64,000 nucleotides of DNA from Myxococcales bacterium (GTDB lineage: Bacteria; Myxococcota_A; Polyangia; Haliangiales; Haliangiaceae), in contig CANKMW010000019.1 in NCBI GenBank assembly GCA_947483555.1, positions 38,052 through 102,051 on the forward strand. Reading direction: 5' to 3'. This document shows, one piece after another, positions 51,331-59,983 of this stretch. Position 1 is the first letter of the stretch, and every line of letters begins with the position of its first letter. A model generated the notes under the pieces. It was given only the letters and a program-made list of their open reading frames with translations, made no database searches and had not been told where the DNA came from. The translations under genes and the position numbers were made by a program.

Positions 51331-52644
51331 TCAGGCGCGGCCGCGCACCAGCCGCCAGGCGCCGGCGGCGGCGATCAGCACCAGCGCGGCGAACAGCGCG
51401 AACCCGCCGAGGCCAGGACCGTCGGCGCCGCGGTGGCGTTCCGGCGCCGCGGTCGCGACCGTCGCCTGGCTGCCGCCCGCCGAGGTCACCGCCACGATCG
51501 CGGGCGCTGCCGGTCGCGGTGGCTCGCCCCACGTGATGGTCTCGATCGGCGTGCCGTCGACGCGCACCGCGGTGACCTCGACCAGGCCGCCGACGACGTG
51601 GACGCGCAGGAAGTGGTGCACGCGCTCGAAGCGCTGCACCGCCGCCACATCGATCGGGGACGGCCGGCGGCCGCGCGGGTAGAGCGGCGCGCCGCCACCA
51701 CCTGTGACCAGGTAACGCACGCCGCCGATCTCCGAGCGTTCGTAGCAGTGGTCATGACCCGAGAAGACCGCGGTGACGCCATAGCGCTCGAACAGCGGCG
51801 TCCACCGTTCGCGCAGATCGCGCTGGCCGCCGTGCAGCGAGATCGAGAACGGTGGGTGATGCATCACGATGAAGATGTGCAGCAGTCGCGGATCCTGACG
51901 CGTCGCCGCCAGCTCGCGCTCCAGCCACTCGGTCTGATCGGTCAGCGCGAAGCTGTGAGCGTTGGAGTCGAGGACCAGGAAGCGCGCCACCCCCCAGGTG
52001 AAGGCGTAGCTGCGCTCCGGATCGGCGCCGTTGTCGGGCACCGCGAACCACTGCCGATAGTTGTCGGCGGTCCGGCCGCGACCCTGGCGATCGTGGTTTC
52101 CGAGCGCCGGGAAGAAGACGTTGTCGCGCAGCAGCGGGCCCTCGACGTCGAAGAACGTCTGCCACTGGCGCTGGTCGTGACCCTCGTCGACCAGATCGCC
52201 AGTCCCGAGGACGAAGTCGGGGACCTCGGCGCGGATGCGCTCGATCAAGCGGCGATGCGCGTCGCTGGAGCTCCGCGTGTCGCCGAACACGACGAAGGTC
52301 AGCGGCACCGGCGCACCGACCTCGGGTGCCGTGGTCAGCTCACCGACCGCCCGATCGTCGCCCGCGACCACCTCGTACCGGTAACGAGAGGCCGGCGCCA
52401 GACCGTCGATCACGACCTCCTGACGCAGCTTCGCGGCGACCTCGAGGCGGCGTGGCAGGCCGCGATCGTGGACGATGACGGTCGCCGCCGTGGCCCGCGT
52501 CCCCTCCCACATCACGGTCACCGAACGCGGCGTGGCGTTCTGCAGATACGGCGTCTTCGCGAACTCGGCGCGCGCTGCGCCCGCACCGAGCGCCGCGGTC
52601 GCCAGGACGCAGACCCCCAGCCCCGCGTGACACCAGCCTGCCAT
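51331..52644 (-). CDS. Exported metallophosphatase, purple-acid-phosphatase-like
   Basis: A 437-residue enzyme with a signal peptide (ends AGAARA), a fibronectin-III-like N-terminal domain (KTPYLQNATPRSVTVMWEG), and a calcineurin-type phosphoesterase domain: FGDTRSSSDAH, GTGDLVDEG, GNHDRQ, VMHHPPFS and SGHDHCYER provide the metal ligands. A C-terminal membrane segment (FALFAALVLIAAAGAW plus Arg) anchors it. It likely hydrolyses phosphate esters in the periplasm or outside. ATG 52642-52644 has GGAGGTG just upstream. Confidence 0.88.
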   Translation of the reverse strand: MAGWCHAGLGVCVLATAALGAGAARAEFAKTPYLQNATPRSVTVMWEGTRATAATVIVHDRGLPRRLEVAAKLRQEVVIDGLAPASRYRYEVVAGDDRAVGELTTAPEVGAPVPLTFVVFGDTRSSSDAHRRLIERIRAEVPDFVLGTGDLVDEGHDQRQWQTFFDVEGPLLRDNVFFPALGNHDRQGRGRTADNYRQWFAVPDNGADPERSYAFTWGVARFLVLDSNAHSFALTDQTEWLERELAATRQDPRLLHIFIVMHHPPFSISLHGGQRDLRERWTPLFERYGVTAVFSGHDHCYERSEIGGVRYLVTGGGGAPLYPRGRRPSPIDVAAVQRFERVHHFLRVHVVGGLVEVTAVRVDGTPIETITWGEPPRPAAPAIVAVTSAGGSQATVATAAPERHRGADGPGLGGFALFAALVLIAAAGAWRLVRGRA

Positions 52645-52760
52645 CACCTCCAGACTAGTCGCCGTCGACGCCCGGCTGCAAGTTTCCCGGCACCCCGCAA
52701 CCGCGGCGCCGATCACCTGGCCCCGGCCCCGGTGTAGGTCTCGGCCTACCGTGGGTTGCT

Positions 52761-52776
52761 CGGCGCCTTGGCGCCG
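52761..52776 (-). terminator. Hairpin terminator after prkA
   Basis: CGGCGCC-TT-GGCGCCG is a perfect 7-bp-stem inverted repeat 5 bp beyond the prkA stop. No T-run follows; it could end prkA transcription before the metallophosphatase gene. Confidence 0.45.
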
Positions 52777-52781
52777 GGCGC

Positions 52782-55001
52782 CTAGCGATATCGGGCGCGG
52801 GCCATCAGCGCGACCAGATCCCGCGCGCTGTCGCGCTGATAGCCGAAGCGCGCCTCGAGCTCGGCGAGCGCCCGCTCGGCCCGCGCGGTCGCGTCGGCCG
52901 ACAGCCCGGACGCCTCGGCGGTCAGGTACGTGACCAGCTCCCCGACCCCGTGCGAGATCGCCTTCTTGTGCTTCTCGAAGTAGGCATCGCGCAGCCGCTT
53001 GAGCTGGTCGGCGAAGATCTCGGCCAGCACCAGCTTCTCGCCCTTGTGATCGAGCGACCAGGCGCCGATGCGGGCGAACAACGAGCCCCGATACTCGTCG
53101 GGCTTGCCCTGCGCATCGAGGGTCTTCTCGACCTCGCGCATCATGCCCTCGTCGGGGTCTTCCATCCGTCCGGTCGACGGGTTGCGGATCTTCTCCTTGC
53201 GCAGCGCGTGCGTGACGTGCGCGACGTAGCGCTCGAACACCCGCAGGTACTCGCTCTCCTCGATCATCCCCAGCGAGGCTCGGACCTCGTCGTCGATCTT
53301 GCCGATCATGCGCTCGCGGACCAGATCGATGAACCGCTTGTGGTCGTGGAAGCCACCCGGCTGGACGTCCTGACGCAGGAACTCGTACAGCGAGCCCTGG
53401 CGTGACAGCTCGCCCAGCTCGTCGAGCACCGCCAGCGGCGACACGTACACGTAGCGCGTCGAGGCGGCGGCGTTGAGCAGCACGCCGTGCAGCTCGCGCG
53501 GCGACGCACCGATGCGGCCCTCGTAGTTGGGGTAGGTCTCGCTCTCGGTCCACAGATCCTTGACGTGCGCGACCAGCTCCTTGGCCTGCGCCGGCGTCAC
53601 GCCCGGCGGCACCGCGCCGATCGCGTACAGCTCGGCCTTCTCGAGCGGCCCCAGCTTGCCCACCACCTCGGCCAGCGGTCCCGGGTAGCGATCGACCTGC
53701 GGCTTGCGCATGCGGGTCAGCACCGCCCACAGCGCGGCGACGTAGGCAGCGTGGGGCGCGACGTGGCGACCGTTGGCGGCCTCGCGCAGCTTCTCGGCGT
53801 ACAGCGCCTGCTCGTGCGTCACGTCGAGGATGTAGGGCACCCGCACCAGCTCGAGCCGGCCCTTGAAGCTGGCGAAATCAGGGATCTCCTTGAACGCCGC
53901 CAGATGGACCTCGTTTGTCGAGCCGACGAAGACCAGATCGAGGAACAGGGTCGCGCTCGACAACGACGCGGCGCCGCGCTCGACGGTGGTGAGGAGATAC
54001 TTGTAGGCCTCGAGCGGCCGCTTGAGCAGGTCGTCGAACTCGATCATCCCGCGGTTGGCGCCGACCAGCTCGCCGCCGTACTCGTAGAGCGCGACGCTCT
54101 GCAGCGACGGCGGCAGCGACGACAGCGAGCGATCGGCGGTGACCTGGCGATCGCTGGCGTCGACCGACATCTGGGGCTCGACGGTGACGTACCCGGTGCG
54201 ATAGCGGTGCGAGACGTAGAATCGCTCCACCGCCACGTGGCGCAGCACCTTGACGTAGTCGCCGTGGTAGCTGGCCAGCAGCGCCTCGTAGACCGCCCGG
54301 TTCTTCGACGACAGCTGGCCCAGCCGCAGATAGTCCGGCAACGGCTGCCCACCCAGCCGCTCGAGGGCCGGGCCCAGGATCTCGGCGCGGTGTTCGGCCG
54401 GCACCAGCAGCAACGGATGATCACGCAGCTCGTCCTGCAGGCGGGCATCGACCAGCTCGTCGGGTAGGTACGCGAACGTCTCGGCGCCGCCGCCCTCGGA
54501 AGCGGCGCCGCCGAAGCCGATGCCGCCCTTGGTCTGGCGCTGGGCCGGAAACACCCACGAGAAGCGATACAGCGCCCCGACGTCGAGCGTCGAGTAGTGC
54601 TCGAGGGCGCGGCCGACACAGCGGATGAGCGTCGACTTGGCGGAGCCGTTGGGTCCATGCAGGAGCACCAGCCGCGTCGGCGCGCCGTCGCGCACGAAGC
54701 CGGTGAGCGCCCGGTAGACCTGGTTCTGCGCGACCTCTTGCCCGATCAGCCGGCCCTCGCCGGCCGCCCACGAGCAGTCGAACAGCTTCCAGCGCCGGAC
54801 CTCGCCCCACGGATACTTGACCGGCTGGTGGCCGAAATGGTGAAAGCAGTCGACCAGGTACTGCGACGCGGCGCGCAGCTGGCTGGCCGGATCGGCCATC
54901 ACCAGGTCGAGGTACTCGGCGAACGACACCATGCGCCGCGTGCCCGTGAAGTGGCCGCGGATGGTCTCGCCCAGGGTCGCCAGGGTCTGCCGCACCGTCA
55001 T
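52782..55001 (-). CDS. prkA: PrkA/YeaG-type serine protein kinase
   Basis: A 739-residue cytosolic protein of the PrkA family: an AAA-type N-terminal part with Walker A GPNGSAKST (116-124) and the PrkA C-terminal region. Family members are stress- or starvation-linked kinases or proteases, about 630-645 residues in B. subtilis and E. coli, so this one is longer. Clear PrkA segments include FVGSTNEVHLAAFKEIPDF and RKEKIRNPSTGRMEDPDE. ATG 54999-55001 is the start. The usual partners (DUF444 and SpoVR-type genes) are not adjacent. Confidence 0.9.
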   Translation of the reverse strand: MTVRQTLATLGETIRGHFTGTRRMVSFAEYLDLVMADPASQLRAASQYLVDCFHHFGHQPVKYPWGEVRRWKLFDCSWAAGEGRLIGQEVAQNQVYRALTGFVRDGAPTRLVLLHGPNGSAKSTLIRCVGRALEHYSTLDVGALYRFSWVFPAQRQTKGGIGFGGAASEGGGAETFAYLPDELVDARLQDELRDHPLLLVPAEHRAEILGPALERLGGQPLPDYLRLGQLSSKNRAVYEALLASYHGDYVKVLRHVAVERFYVSHRYRTGYVTVEPQMSVDASDRQVTADRSLSSLPPSLQSVALYEYGGELVGANRGMIEFDDLLKRPLEAYKYLLTTVERGAASLSSATLFLDLVFVGSTNEVHLAAFKEIPDFASFKGRLELVRVPYILDVTHEQALYAEKLREAANGRHVAPHAAYVAALWAVLTRMRKPQVDRYPGPLAEVVGKLGPLEKAELYAIGAVPPGVTPAQAKELVAHVKDLWTESETYPNYEGRIGASPRELHGVLLNAAASTRYVYVSPLAVLDELGELSRQGSLYEFLRQDVQPGGFHDHKRFIDLVRERMIGKIDDEVRASLGMIEESEYLRVFERYVAHVTHALRKEKIRNPSTGRMEDPDEGMMREVEKTLDAQGKPDEYRGSLFARIGAWSLDHKGEKLVLAEIFADQLKRLRDAYFEKHKKAISHGVGELVTYLTAEASGLSADATARAERALAELEARFGYQRDSARDLVALMARARYR

Positions 55002-55051
55002 CTGTCGGCGAGTCTATACGAGAGCGGACCGCTTGCCGCGCCTGCCGCGGG

Positions 55052-55585
55052 TCAGTTCGCCGTGAGCACCAGCGCGACCTTCTGCTTCTTGGGATCGCAG
55101 GTGGTGTCCGTGCACACCGCGAACTTGAGGGTGCCCGGGATCGTGTATTCGCCGGCCGCGGGCGCGGTCATCCTGACCGCAAACGCCAGCTCCTTTTCGG
55201 AGAAGCGCTCGGCATCCGCGGGCTCGAACACGAGCTTGGCCAGGGTCACGCCAGCCGGGGGCTCGAGGGTGAGCTTGGTGGGGAACTCCTTGTTCATCTT
55301 GTAGCCAGCGCCGGGCAGGATCACCAGGCGCGCCACCGCCTCGCCGCCAGCGGTGGTCGGCGCCGCCTGCTCGGCGGTGAGCTGGAAGCTGCTGTCGGTG
55401 CCGGTGGCGCCCCCGGGGCTGCGCGCCACCTCCGCTGCGCCGCGTCCGGCGACCGCGGGCATCAGCTGGTCGCGCGGCTCGCCACCACGCGCGGTGTCGC
55501 TGGGGCGCGGATCGGTCTTGGAGCAGTTGCCGGTGAGCGCGAGCGTGATCGCACCGACGGTGACGAGCGAGGCGAGACGGACCAT
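55052..55585 (-). CDS. Lipoprotein with a DsbD-alpha-like C-terminal domain
   Basis: A 177-residue predicted lipoprotein (LALTGNC lipobox). The mature part resembles the N-terminal (alpha) domain of DsbD, with strands YKMNKEFPTKLTLEPPAGVTL and a Cys pair in FAVCTDTTCDPKKQKVALVL, one residue closer than the CxxxxxC of E. coli DsbD. The dsbD gene in this window lacks that domain, but it lies 13 kb away and no link is shown. It is upstream of prkA on the same strand (50-bp gap) and divergent from the second kinase gene. Confidence 0.6.
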   Translation of the reverse strand: MVRLASLVTVGAITLALTGNCSKTDPRPSDTARGGEPRDQLMPAVAGRGAAEVARSPGGATGTDSSFQLTAEQAAPTTAGGEAVARLVILPGAGYKMNKEFPTKLTLEPPAGVTLAKLVFEPADAERFSEKELAFAVRMTAPAAGEYTIPGTLKFAVCTDTTCDPKKQKVALVLTAN

Positions 55586-55670
55586 GTGGGACAGTATAGG
55601 GGATCCACGGCAGATCGCCCGCCGCCGGTTTGCTCGCGTTGGGCCCCCGAAACCGCTACCCTCACAGCCG

Positions 55671-57101
55671 GTGCGCAGGGCCCAGCAGCTCGGCCGGTAC
55701 CACCTTCTCGATCGCATCGCGTTCGGCGGGATGGCCGAGATCTACCGCGCCAAGACCTTCGACGGGCAGGGCCACCCCCACCTGGTCGCCGTCAAGCGCG
55801 TGCTCGCCCACCTCGCGGAGGACGACGACTTCATCCAGATGCTCGTCGACGAGGCCAAGATCGCGTCGCTCCTGCGCCACGTCAACATCGCGCGGGTCTA
55901 CGAGTTCGCACGGGCCCACGGCGAGTACTTCATCGCGATGGAGCACGTCGACGGCAAGGACACCCGCACCATCCTCGAGCGCTGCCGGCAGAAGAAGAAG
56001 CCGATGCCGCCCGAACATGCGGCCTACATCACGGCCGAGGTGGCGTCGGCGCTGCACGCCGCGCACACCGCGCTCGACAGCAAGCGGCGACCGCTGCGCA
56101 TCGTCCACCGCGACGTCTCGCCGTCGAACATCATCATCTCGTACACCGGCGAGGTGAAGCTGTGCGATTTCGGGATCGCCAAGGCGACGCTGTCGAAGGT
56201 CAACACCAAGACCGGCGTCATCAAGGGCAAGGTCAAGTACATGAGCCCCGAGCAGGCGCTCGGCCGCAAGCTCGACCATCGCTCCGACGTCTTCAGCCTC
56301 GGCTCGTGCCTGTACGAGATGCTGACCCGCGTGCCCCCGTTCACGGCCTCGAACGAGATGGACCTGCTGATCAAGGTTCGCGACGCCAAGTACCGGCCGA
56401 TCGCCGACCTGGTGCCCTCGACCCCGCCCGAGATCGAGGCGATCGCCGACCGCTGCCTGACTCGCTCGCGGGCCCAGCGCTACCAGACCGCCGCCGAGGT
56501 CGAGACCGACCTGCGCGCCTTCCTCCGTCGCTACGTGCCCAACTACTCGCGCAGCCACCTCGGCCGGTACGTGCGCAAGGCGTTCGCCGCCGAGATCGAG
56601 CGCGAGCTCCGGATGCTCGAGGAATACGTCCTCGACGACCAGGTCTCCGACGATGTCGGCGAGAACCTGATCGCCCGCGAAGGTGACGAGGCGGCGCCGA
56701 TGGCGGTGCCGTTCCAGCCCCGGCCGGCCGGCACCAGCGACGTCATCATGCCCGACAGCCAGCTCACCAGCAGCGCCGAGGATACCGACGGCGATGGCGA
56801 GAACAGCACCACCGCCGAACGGCGCCAGATGCGCGCCGAGGCCGCCTTCGATCTCCACGGCGCGCAGACGATGATCATCGATCCGGCCCGCCACCAGGCG
56901 CGGCCCCGCACCCAGTCGGCGCCGCCGCCGGTGCCGCCACCGCGCCCACGCACGCAGTCGGCGCCGCCCCCGGTGCCGCCGCCGCGCGCGCGCACCCGCA
57001 CCCAGCCGCCGCGCCCGGCACCGGATTTCGGCAACGACGACATCCACCGCGAGGACACCATGATCCTCGACCGCGGTCGGTTTCGGCCTGGCCGCGGCTG
57101 A
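55671..57101 (+). CDS. Hanks-type Ser/Thr protein kinase, soluble
   Basis: A 476-residue kinase with the catalytic domain at about 5-265: FGGMAEIYRA, Lys42 (VAVKRV), HRDVSPSN with Asp148, Asp166 (CDFGIAK) and MSPEQALGRK. No membrane segment. The C-terminal region is Pro/Arg-rich with two PPPVPPPR-type repeats and short motifs (DIHREDTMIL), probably a partner-binding tail. GTG 55671 is used; an in-frame ATG at 55584 is possible, and a TATAGG -10-like box near 55593 fits a start after it. The gene is divergent from a lipoprotein gene. Confidence 0.9.
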   Translation: MRRAQQLGRYHLLDRIAFGGMAEIYRAKTFDGQGHPHLVAVKRVLAHLAEDDDFIQMLVDEAKIASLLRHVNIARVYEFARAHGEYFIAMEHVDGKDTRTILERCRQKKKPMPPEHAAYITAEVASALHAAHTALDSKRRPLRIVHRDVSPSNIIISYTGEVKLCDFGIAKATLSKVNTKTGVIKGKVKYMSPEQALGRKLDHRSDVFSLGSCLYEMLTRVPPFTASNEMDLLIKVRDAKYRPIADLVPSTPPEIEAIADRCLTRSRAQRYQTAAEVETDLRAFLRRYVPNYSRSHLGRYVRKAFAAEIERELRMLEEYVLDDQVSDDVGENLIAREGDEAAPMAVPFQPRPAGTSDVIMPDSQLTSSAEDTDGDGENSTTAERRQMRAEAAFDLHGAQTMIIDPARHQARPRTQSAPPPVPPPRPRTQSAPPPVPPPRARTRTQPPRPAPDFGNDDIHREDTMILDRGRFRPGRG

Positions 57102-57122
57102 CGGGTCGTCAACCCGCCAGCC
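57096..57122. terminator. Bidirectional hairpin between convergent genes
   Basis: GGCTG-A-CGGGT-CGTCA-ACCCG-C-CAGCC forms a 27-bp hairpin that starts inside the kinase stop region and ends before the convergent cytochrome-like gene. It can serve both ends; there is no T-run. Confidence 0.55.
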
Positions 57123-57128
57123 GTCTGG

Positions 57129-57524
57129 TCACGGCATGCCGCAGGCGATCCACTCGCCGAGCAGACGGCGGTCCTCGATCGACGGCCGTGGCGACCGCGG
57201 CGGCATCGAGCTGTTGGTCGACGCCGGGCCCGACGCGGCGGTCTCGTCGATGTGGTCGCTGACCGCCTTGATGCCGAACAGGGTGTCGAAGTCGTGGAAC
57301 GACGGCGCGCCCATGCGGGCGGCGCCGGTCAGCTGTGAGGAGTGGCAGTCGGTGCAGTAGGTCTCCACGAACGGCTTGCCGAAGTTGTCGTAGGTGAGCG
57401 TCGACGTCGTCGGGCACACCGACTCGGTCGGCGGGCCGAACAGCGGCGGGTCGCTGCACCCGGGCGCGGCGGCGCTCGCCAGCAACGAGGCGGCGAGGGT
57501 CGCCGCCAGTCCGAGCCGCCTCAT
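57129..57524 (-). CDS. Cytochrome-c-like lipoprotein
   Basis: A 131-residue predicted lipoprotein (signal peptide ending AAPGC) with one CxxCH heme motif (YCTDCHSS), a distal SSMPPRSPRPS segment with a possible axial Met, and IACGMP at the end. It resembles small c-type cytochromes fused to lipoprotein leaders. It may carry electrons in the envelope. Start ATG 57522-57524 overlaps the upstream gene's stop (ATGA), so the two are translated together. Heme ligands are inferred from spacing only. Confidence 0.75.
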   Translation of the reverse strand: MRRLGLAATLAASLLASAAAPGCSDPPLFGPPTESVCPTTSTLTYDNFGKPFVETYCTDCHSSQLTGAARMGAPSFHDFDTLFGIKAVSDHIDETAASGPASTNSSMPPRSPRPSIEDRRLLGEWIACGMP

Positions 57525-57976
57525 TCCCACCTCCACTGCAGGTCGCCGAACAGCTCGACCCGGACCTGGATGTCCATCGCGGTCGGGCCGCTGTTGCGGA
57601 TCAGCAGCCACCAGTCGGTCTGCGAGGTCGGCACGAACTCGTAGTCGACGACCATCACGTTGAACTCGTCGTGGACGGTCTGGGTGGCGCCGCCCTGGTG
57701 GCCGTGGATGTTCCAGTCGAGCTCGGCGACCGGCGCCTCGAGGTGGATCTTGGCCCGGTCGGTCGGGCCGCCGGTCATGATGCCCTCGACCAGCTCGCCG
57801 GGGACCAGCGATTGCGTGGCCGTGATGACCTGGCGCGCGGCGGCGTCGAGGGCGGGGACGCCGTCGGACGGCGCGGCGTCGATCTCGTGATCGTGGCCAT
57901 CGTCGCCGCTGCAGGCGGTACCGGCGACCGCAACCGCGACCGCGATGGCGAGGACGAGACATGGAAGTAGACGCAT
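57521..57976 (-). CDS. Hypothetical lipoprotein coupled to the cytochrome-like gene
   Basis: A 151-residue predicted lipoprotein (MRLLPCLVLAIAVAVAVAGTAC, lipobox GTAC), a short His/Asp linker (GDDGHDHEIDA), and a beta-rich domain with WNIHGHQGG and WWLLIRNSG. The HxH near the middle could hold a metal, but no family is recognised. It precedes the cytochrome-like gene with a 4-bp overlap, so a joint redox role is likely but unproven. An inverted repeat (57992-58010) sits 16 bp upstream of the start. Confidence 0.65.
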   Translation of the reverse strand: MRLLPCLVLAIAVAVAVAGTACSGDDGHDHEIDAAPSDGVPALDAAARQVITATQSLVPGELVEGIMTGGPTDRAKIHLEAPVAELDWNIHGHQGGATQTVHDEFNVMVVDYEFVPTSQTDWWLLIRNSGPTAMDIQVRVELFGDLQWRWE

Positions 57977-57991
57977 GGATGGACGACTCCG

Positions 57992-58010
57992 CTGTCCGGA
58001 CGGCGGACAG
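57992..58010. promoter_or_regulatory. Inverted repeat CTGTCCG-N5-CGGACAG
   Basis: A perfect 7-bp inverted repeat with a 5-bp spacer, 16-34 bp upstream of the lipoprotein-cytochrome operon start, in the position of an operator or transcript leader hairpin. No regulator gene is next to it. Confidence 0.45.
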
Positions 58011-58055
58011 CCAGTTCAGGTTCGAACGGGACGCGACGGGAGGCAGTCGCGCGCG

Positions 58056-58403
58056 CTAGAACGGAGGCGTCTCGGGCGCGGTCGGAAGCAGGTCGGGGAT
58101 GGCGACCGTCGTCTCGGCCGCGATGGTCACGGCCGCGGGCGCGACCAGCACCGGCGCCGGCGCCGCCGTGATCGCGATCGTCAGCACCGGCGCCACGATC
58201 GTCACGTCGGCGTTCCCGCACCGCTTCAGCTCGTCGGTGGGGTGCGGCTTGCCTTCGTGGTCATGGCACTCGCACGTCTTGGGATCCGGACAGCAGCACG
58301 TGGCCTCGCCGCGGACCCCGGCGGCGGCCCACGTGGTCACCGGCGCCACCAGCAAGGTCAGGGCGGCGATCACGGGCAACAGCAGCCGGAGCAGAGCAGG
58401 CAC
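58056..58403 (-). CDS. Small exported Cys/His-rich protein
   Basis: A 115-residue protein (GTG 58401-58403) with a signal peptide (VPALLRLLLPVIAALTLLVAPVTTWA) and a Cys/His cluster (CCCPDPKTCECHDHEGKPH) that could bind a metal ion, followed by an Ala/Val-rich tail with one weak hydrophobic stretch. Upstream frame extends further but looks non-coding. It lies upstream of the lipoprotein-cytochrome pair on the same strand (79-bp gap). Function unknown; it may handle metal for the cytochrome-like protein, which is speculative. Confidence 0.55.
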   Translation of the reverse strand: MPALLRLLLPVIAALTLLVAPVTTWAAAGVRGEATCCCPDPKTCECHDHEGKPHPTDELKRCGNADVTIVAPVLTIAITAAPAPVLVAPAAVTIAAETTVAIPDLLPTAPETPPF

Positions 58404-58543
58404 GACCCAGCAGGGATACCCAACCGGAGCGCGGGTGTCAACGAGGGCCAGGTCGCGGGTCGGCGCGCCGTGCTCACGGTCGGTGACAGATCGCGACCTC
58501 GACCGCGCCGTCGCCACCGCGGTGTGACCTGCGCACACCACGT

Positions 58544-58577
58544 ATGCGGAAACGTTGATCATGCGGAAACGTTGTTC
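58544..58577 (+). promoter_or_regulatory. Tandem 17-bp direct repeat
   Basis: ATGCGGAAACGTTGATC is followed directly by ATGCGGAAACGTTGTTC; 16 of 17 positions match. Two adjacent direct repeats about 1.5 helical turns apart fit a binding site for a tandem-binding regulator. It lies between the Cys/His-rich gene and the membrane-protein gene, close to a REP palindrome. Confidence 0.5.
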
Positions 58578-58603
58578 ATCTCGATCACCTACCCCACCGA
58601 TTG

Positions 58604-58639
58604 CCCTGAGCGAGGCCGCGTAGCGGCCGAGTCGAAGGG
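58604..58639. repeat. REP-like palindrome, copy 3
   Basis: A 36-bp palindrome (CCCTGAGCGAGGCCGC, short centre, GGCCGAGTCGAAGGG) that matches the reverse complement of the copy at 22999-23034 with one mismatch. It lies in the roughly 290-bp gap 58404-58696, which otherwise holds only the tandem 17-bp repeat. Confidence 0.85.
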
Positions 58640-58696
58640 CGAGGCCTCATCTGGCGCATCGAGCACGAGGCACCACGGCCGCGGTAGGCTCGATGG

Positions 58697-59878
58697 GTGT
58701 CGAGCTCGTTCTTCCTCCGCCGCGATCCGCCCACCGACGCGGCGGCCGTGATCGCGGCGCTCGATCGACCTGGCCTGCGCTGGGCCGACGGCGAGCTCGA
58801 CGAGCTGTCGGGACCGTGGCCCGCGGGCGTGGTGCTGCTGTGGGTTCCCGGCGCCTCGACGCGGGGCGTGGAGATCACCTGTGCTGACGGTCGCATCGGG
58901 GTGCGCGTGCTCGCGATGTCGTCGCCCGACGACTACGATCTCGCCTTCCGCCTGATCGAGGTGCTGGGCGGCGACGGCGCGGTCGAGCCCGAGGCGGGCG
59001 CACCGCTGCCGGCGGCGACGGTGCGCACCCGCTTCGACCGCGTCTGGATGACGACCAACATGGCGGCCGGCGCGGCCGGCGTCGCCGCCGCGCTGGCCCG
59101 CGGCAAGCGGGTCACGGTGTCGGGACCGCGCACCAGCGTCCGCATCGATCCGGTGGTGCCCTTCGACGCCGCGGCGTTCCTGACCACCATGCAGGCGGCG
59201 CAGGCCGCCGCGGTCGAGGTGGTCGCCGCCCACCGCGATGACGACGACGACGACCGCTCGGCGTGGCAGGAGCTGGAGGACGGCGAGCTCCTCACCGGTG
59301 AGCAGGAGCACCAGGAGGCCCTGATCGCGCGCGACACCCGGCTCGCGCCGCTGGCGAGGTCGCACCGGTCCGGACCGCGACCCGGGCGCCTGCTGTGGTT
59401 GGTGATGCTCGCGCTCGCGCTGCTGCCGGCGCTGATGATCCGGGTCGCGACCTGGCCATTTCGACGCCGGCTCCGGCAGCGGCGAGCGGAGCGTCGCGGC
59501 GAACGGACCCGCCGCGAGCGCGAGACGTGTCGGGACGAGGTGGTGCGCGAGACGGCTCGTCTCGCCATCGTGCCCGACGACGGGGAGGCGCGCCGACGCC
59601 GTGCCGACCGCCTGCGCCGGCTCGGCCATCGGGCGGCCGCCGAGCGTGATCTCGCCGAGTGCCTGCACCAGCTCCCCGACGCCGCGGCGAGCCGGGGCGC
59701 GCTGCTCCTCGAGCACGCCGCCGTGCTCCGCGACCTGCGATGCCCCAACCTGGCGGCGGCCGCCGAGACCGCCGCCGCCACCACCACCGTGCCACCCCGA
59801 CCCCGGTCGAACATCTCGGTCGCCGTCGACGACGCCACCGTCACGATCCGGACCATCGCCGGCCTCGCCGACGATTGA
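58697..59878 (+). CDS. Hypothetical membrane protein
   Basis: A 393-residue protein of unknown function. The N-terminal 175 residues form a compact domain (FFLRRDPPTDAAAVIAAL, DGRIGVRVLAMSSPDDY, RTRFDRVWMTTNMAAG), then an Asp-rich linker with DDDDDD, one membrane segment (LLWLVMLALALLPALMIRVA, about 233-255), a strongly basic stretch and a helical C-terminal part with HQLPDAAAS-type TPR-like helices. GTG 58697 is used. It converges on the CarboxypepD-type gene, with a hexamer repeat in the gap. Confidence 0.6.
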   Translation: MSSSFFLRRDPPTDAAAVIAALDRPGLRWADGELDELSGPWPAGVVLLWVPGASTRGVEITCADGRIGVRVLAMSSPDDYDLAFRLIEVLGGDGAVEPEAGAPLPAATVRTRFDRVWMTTNMAAGAAGVAAALARGKRVTVSGPRTSVRIDPVVPFDAAAFLTTMQAAQAAAVEVVAAHRDDDDDDRSAWQELEDGELLTGEQEHQEALIARDTRLAPLARSHRSGPRPGRLLWLVMLALALLPALMIRVATWPFRRRLRQRRAERRGERTRRERETCRDEVVRETARLAIVPDDGEARRRRADRLRRLGHRAAAERDLAECLHQLPDAAASRGALLLEHAAVLRDLRCPNLAAAAETAAATTTVPPRPRSNISVAVDDATVTIRTIAGLADD

Positions 59879-59886
59879 GATCTCCC

Positions 59887-59948
<62 letters not shown>

Positions 59949-59983
59949 AAGCCAACGCCCGAGCTCCCCGGCGCGCTCTGCGG

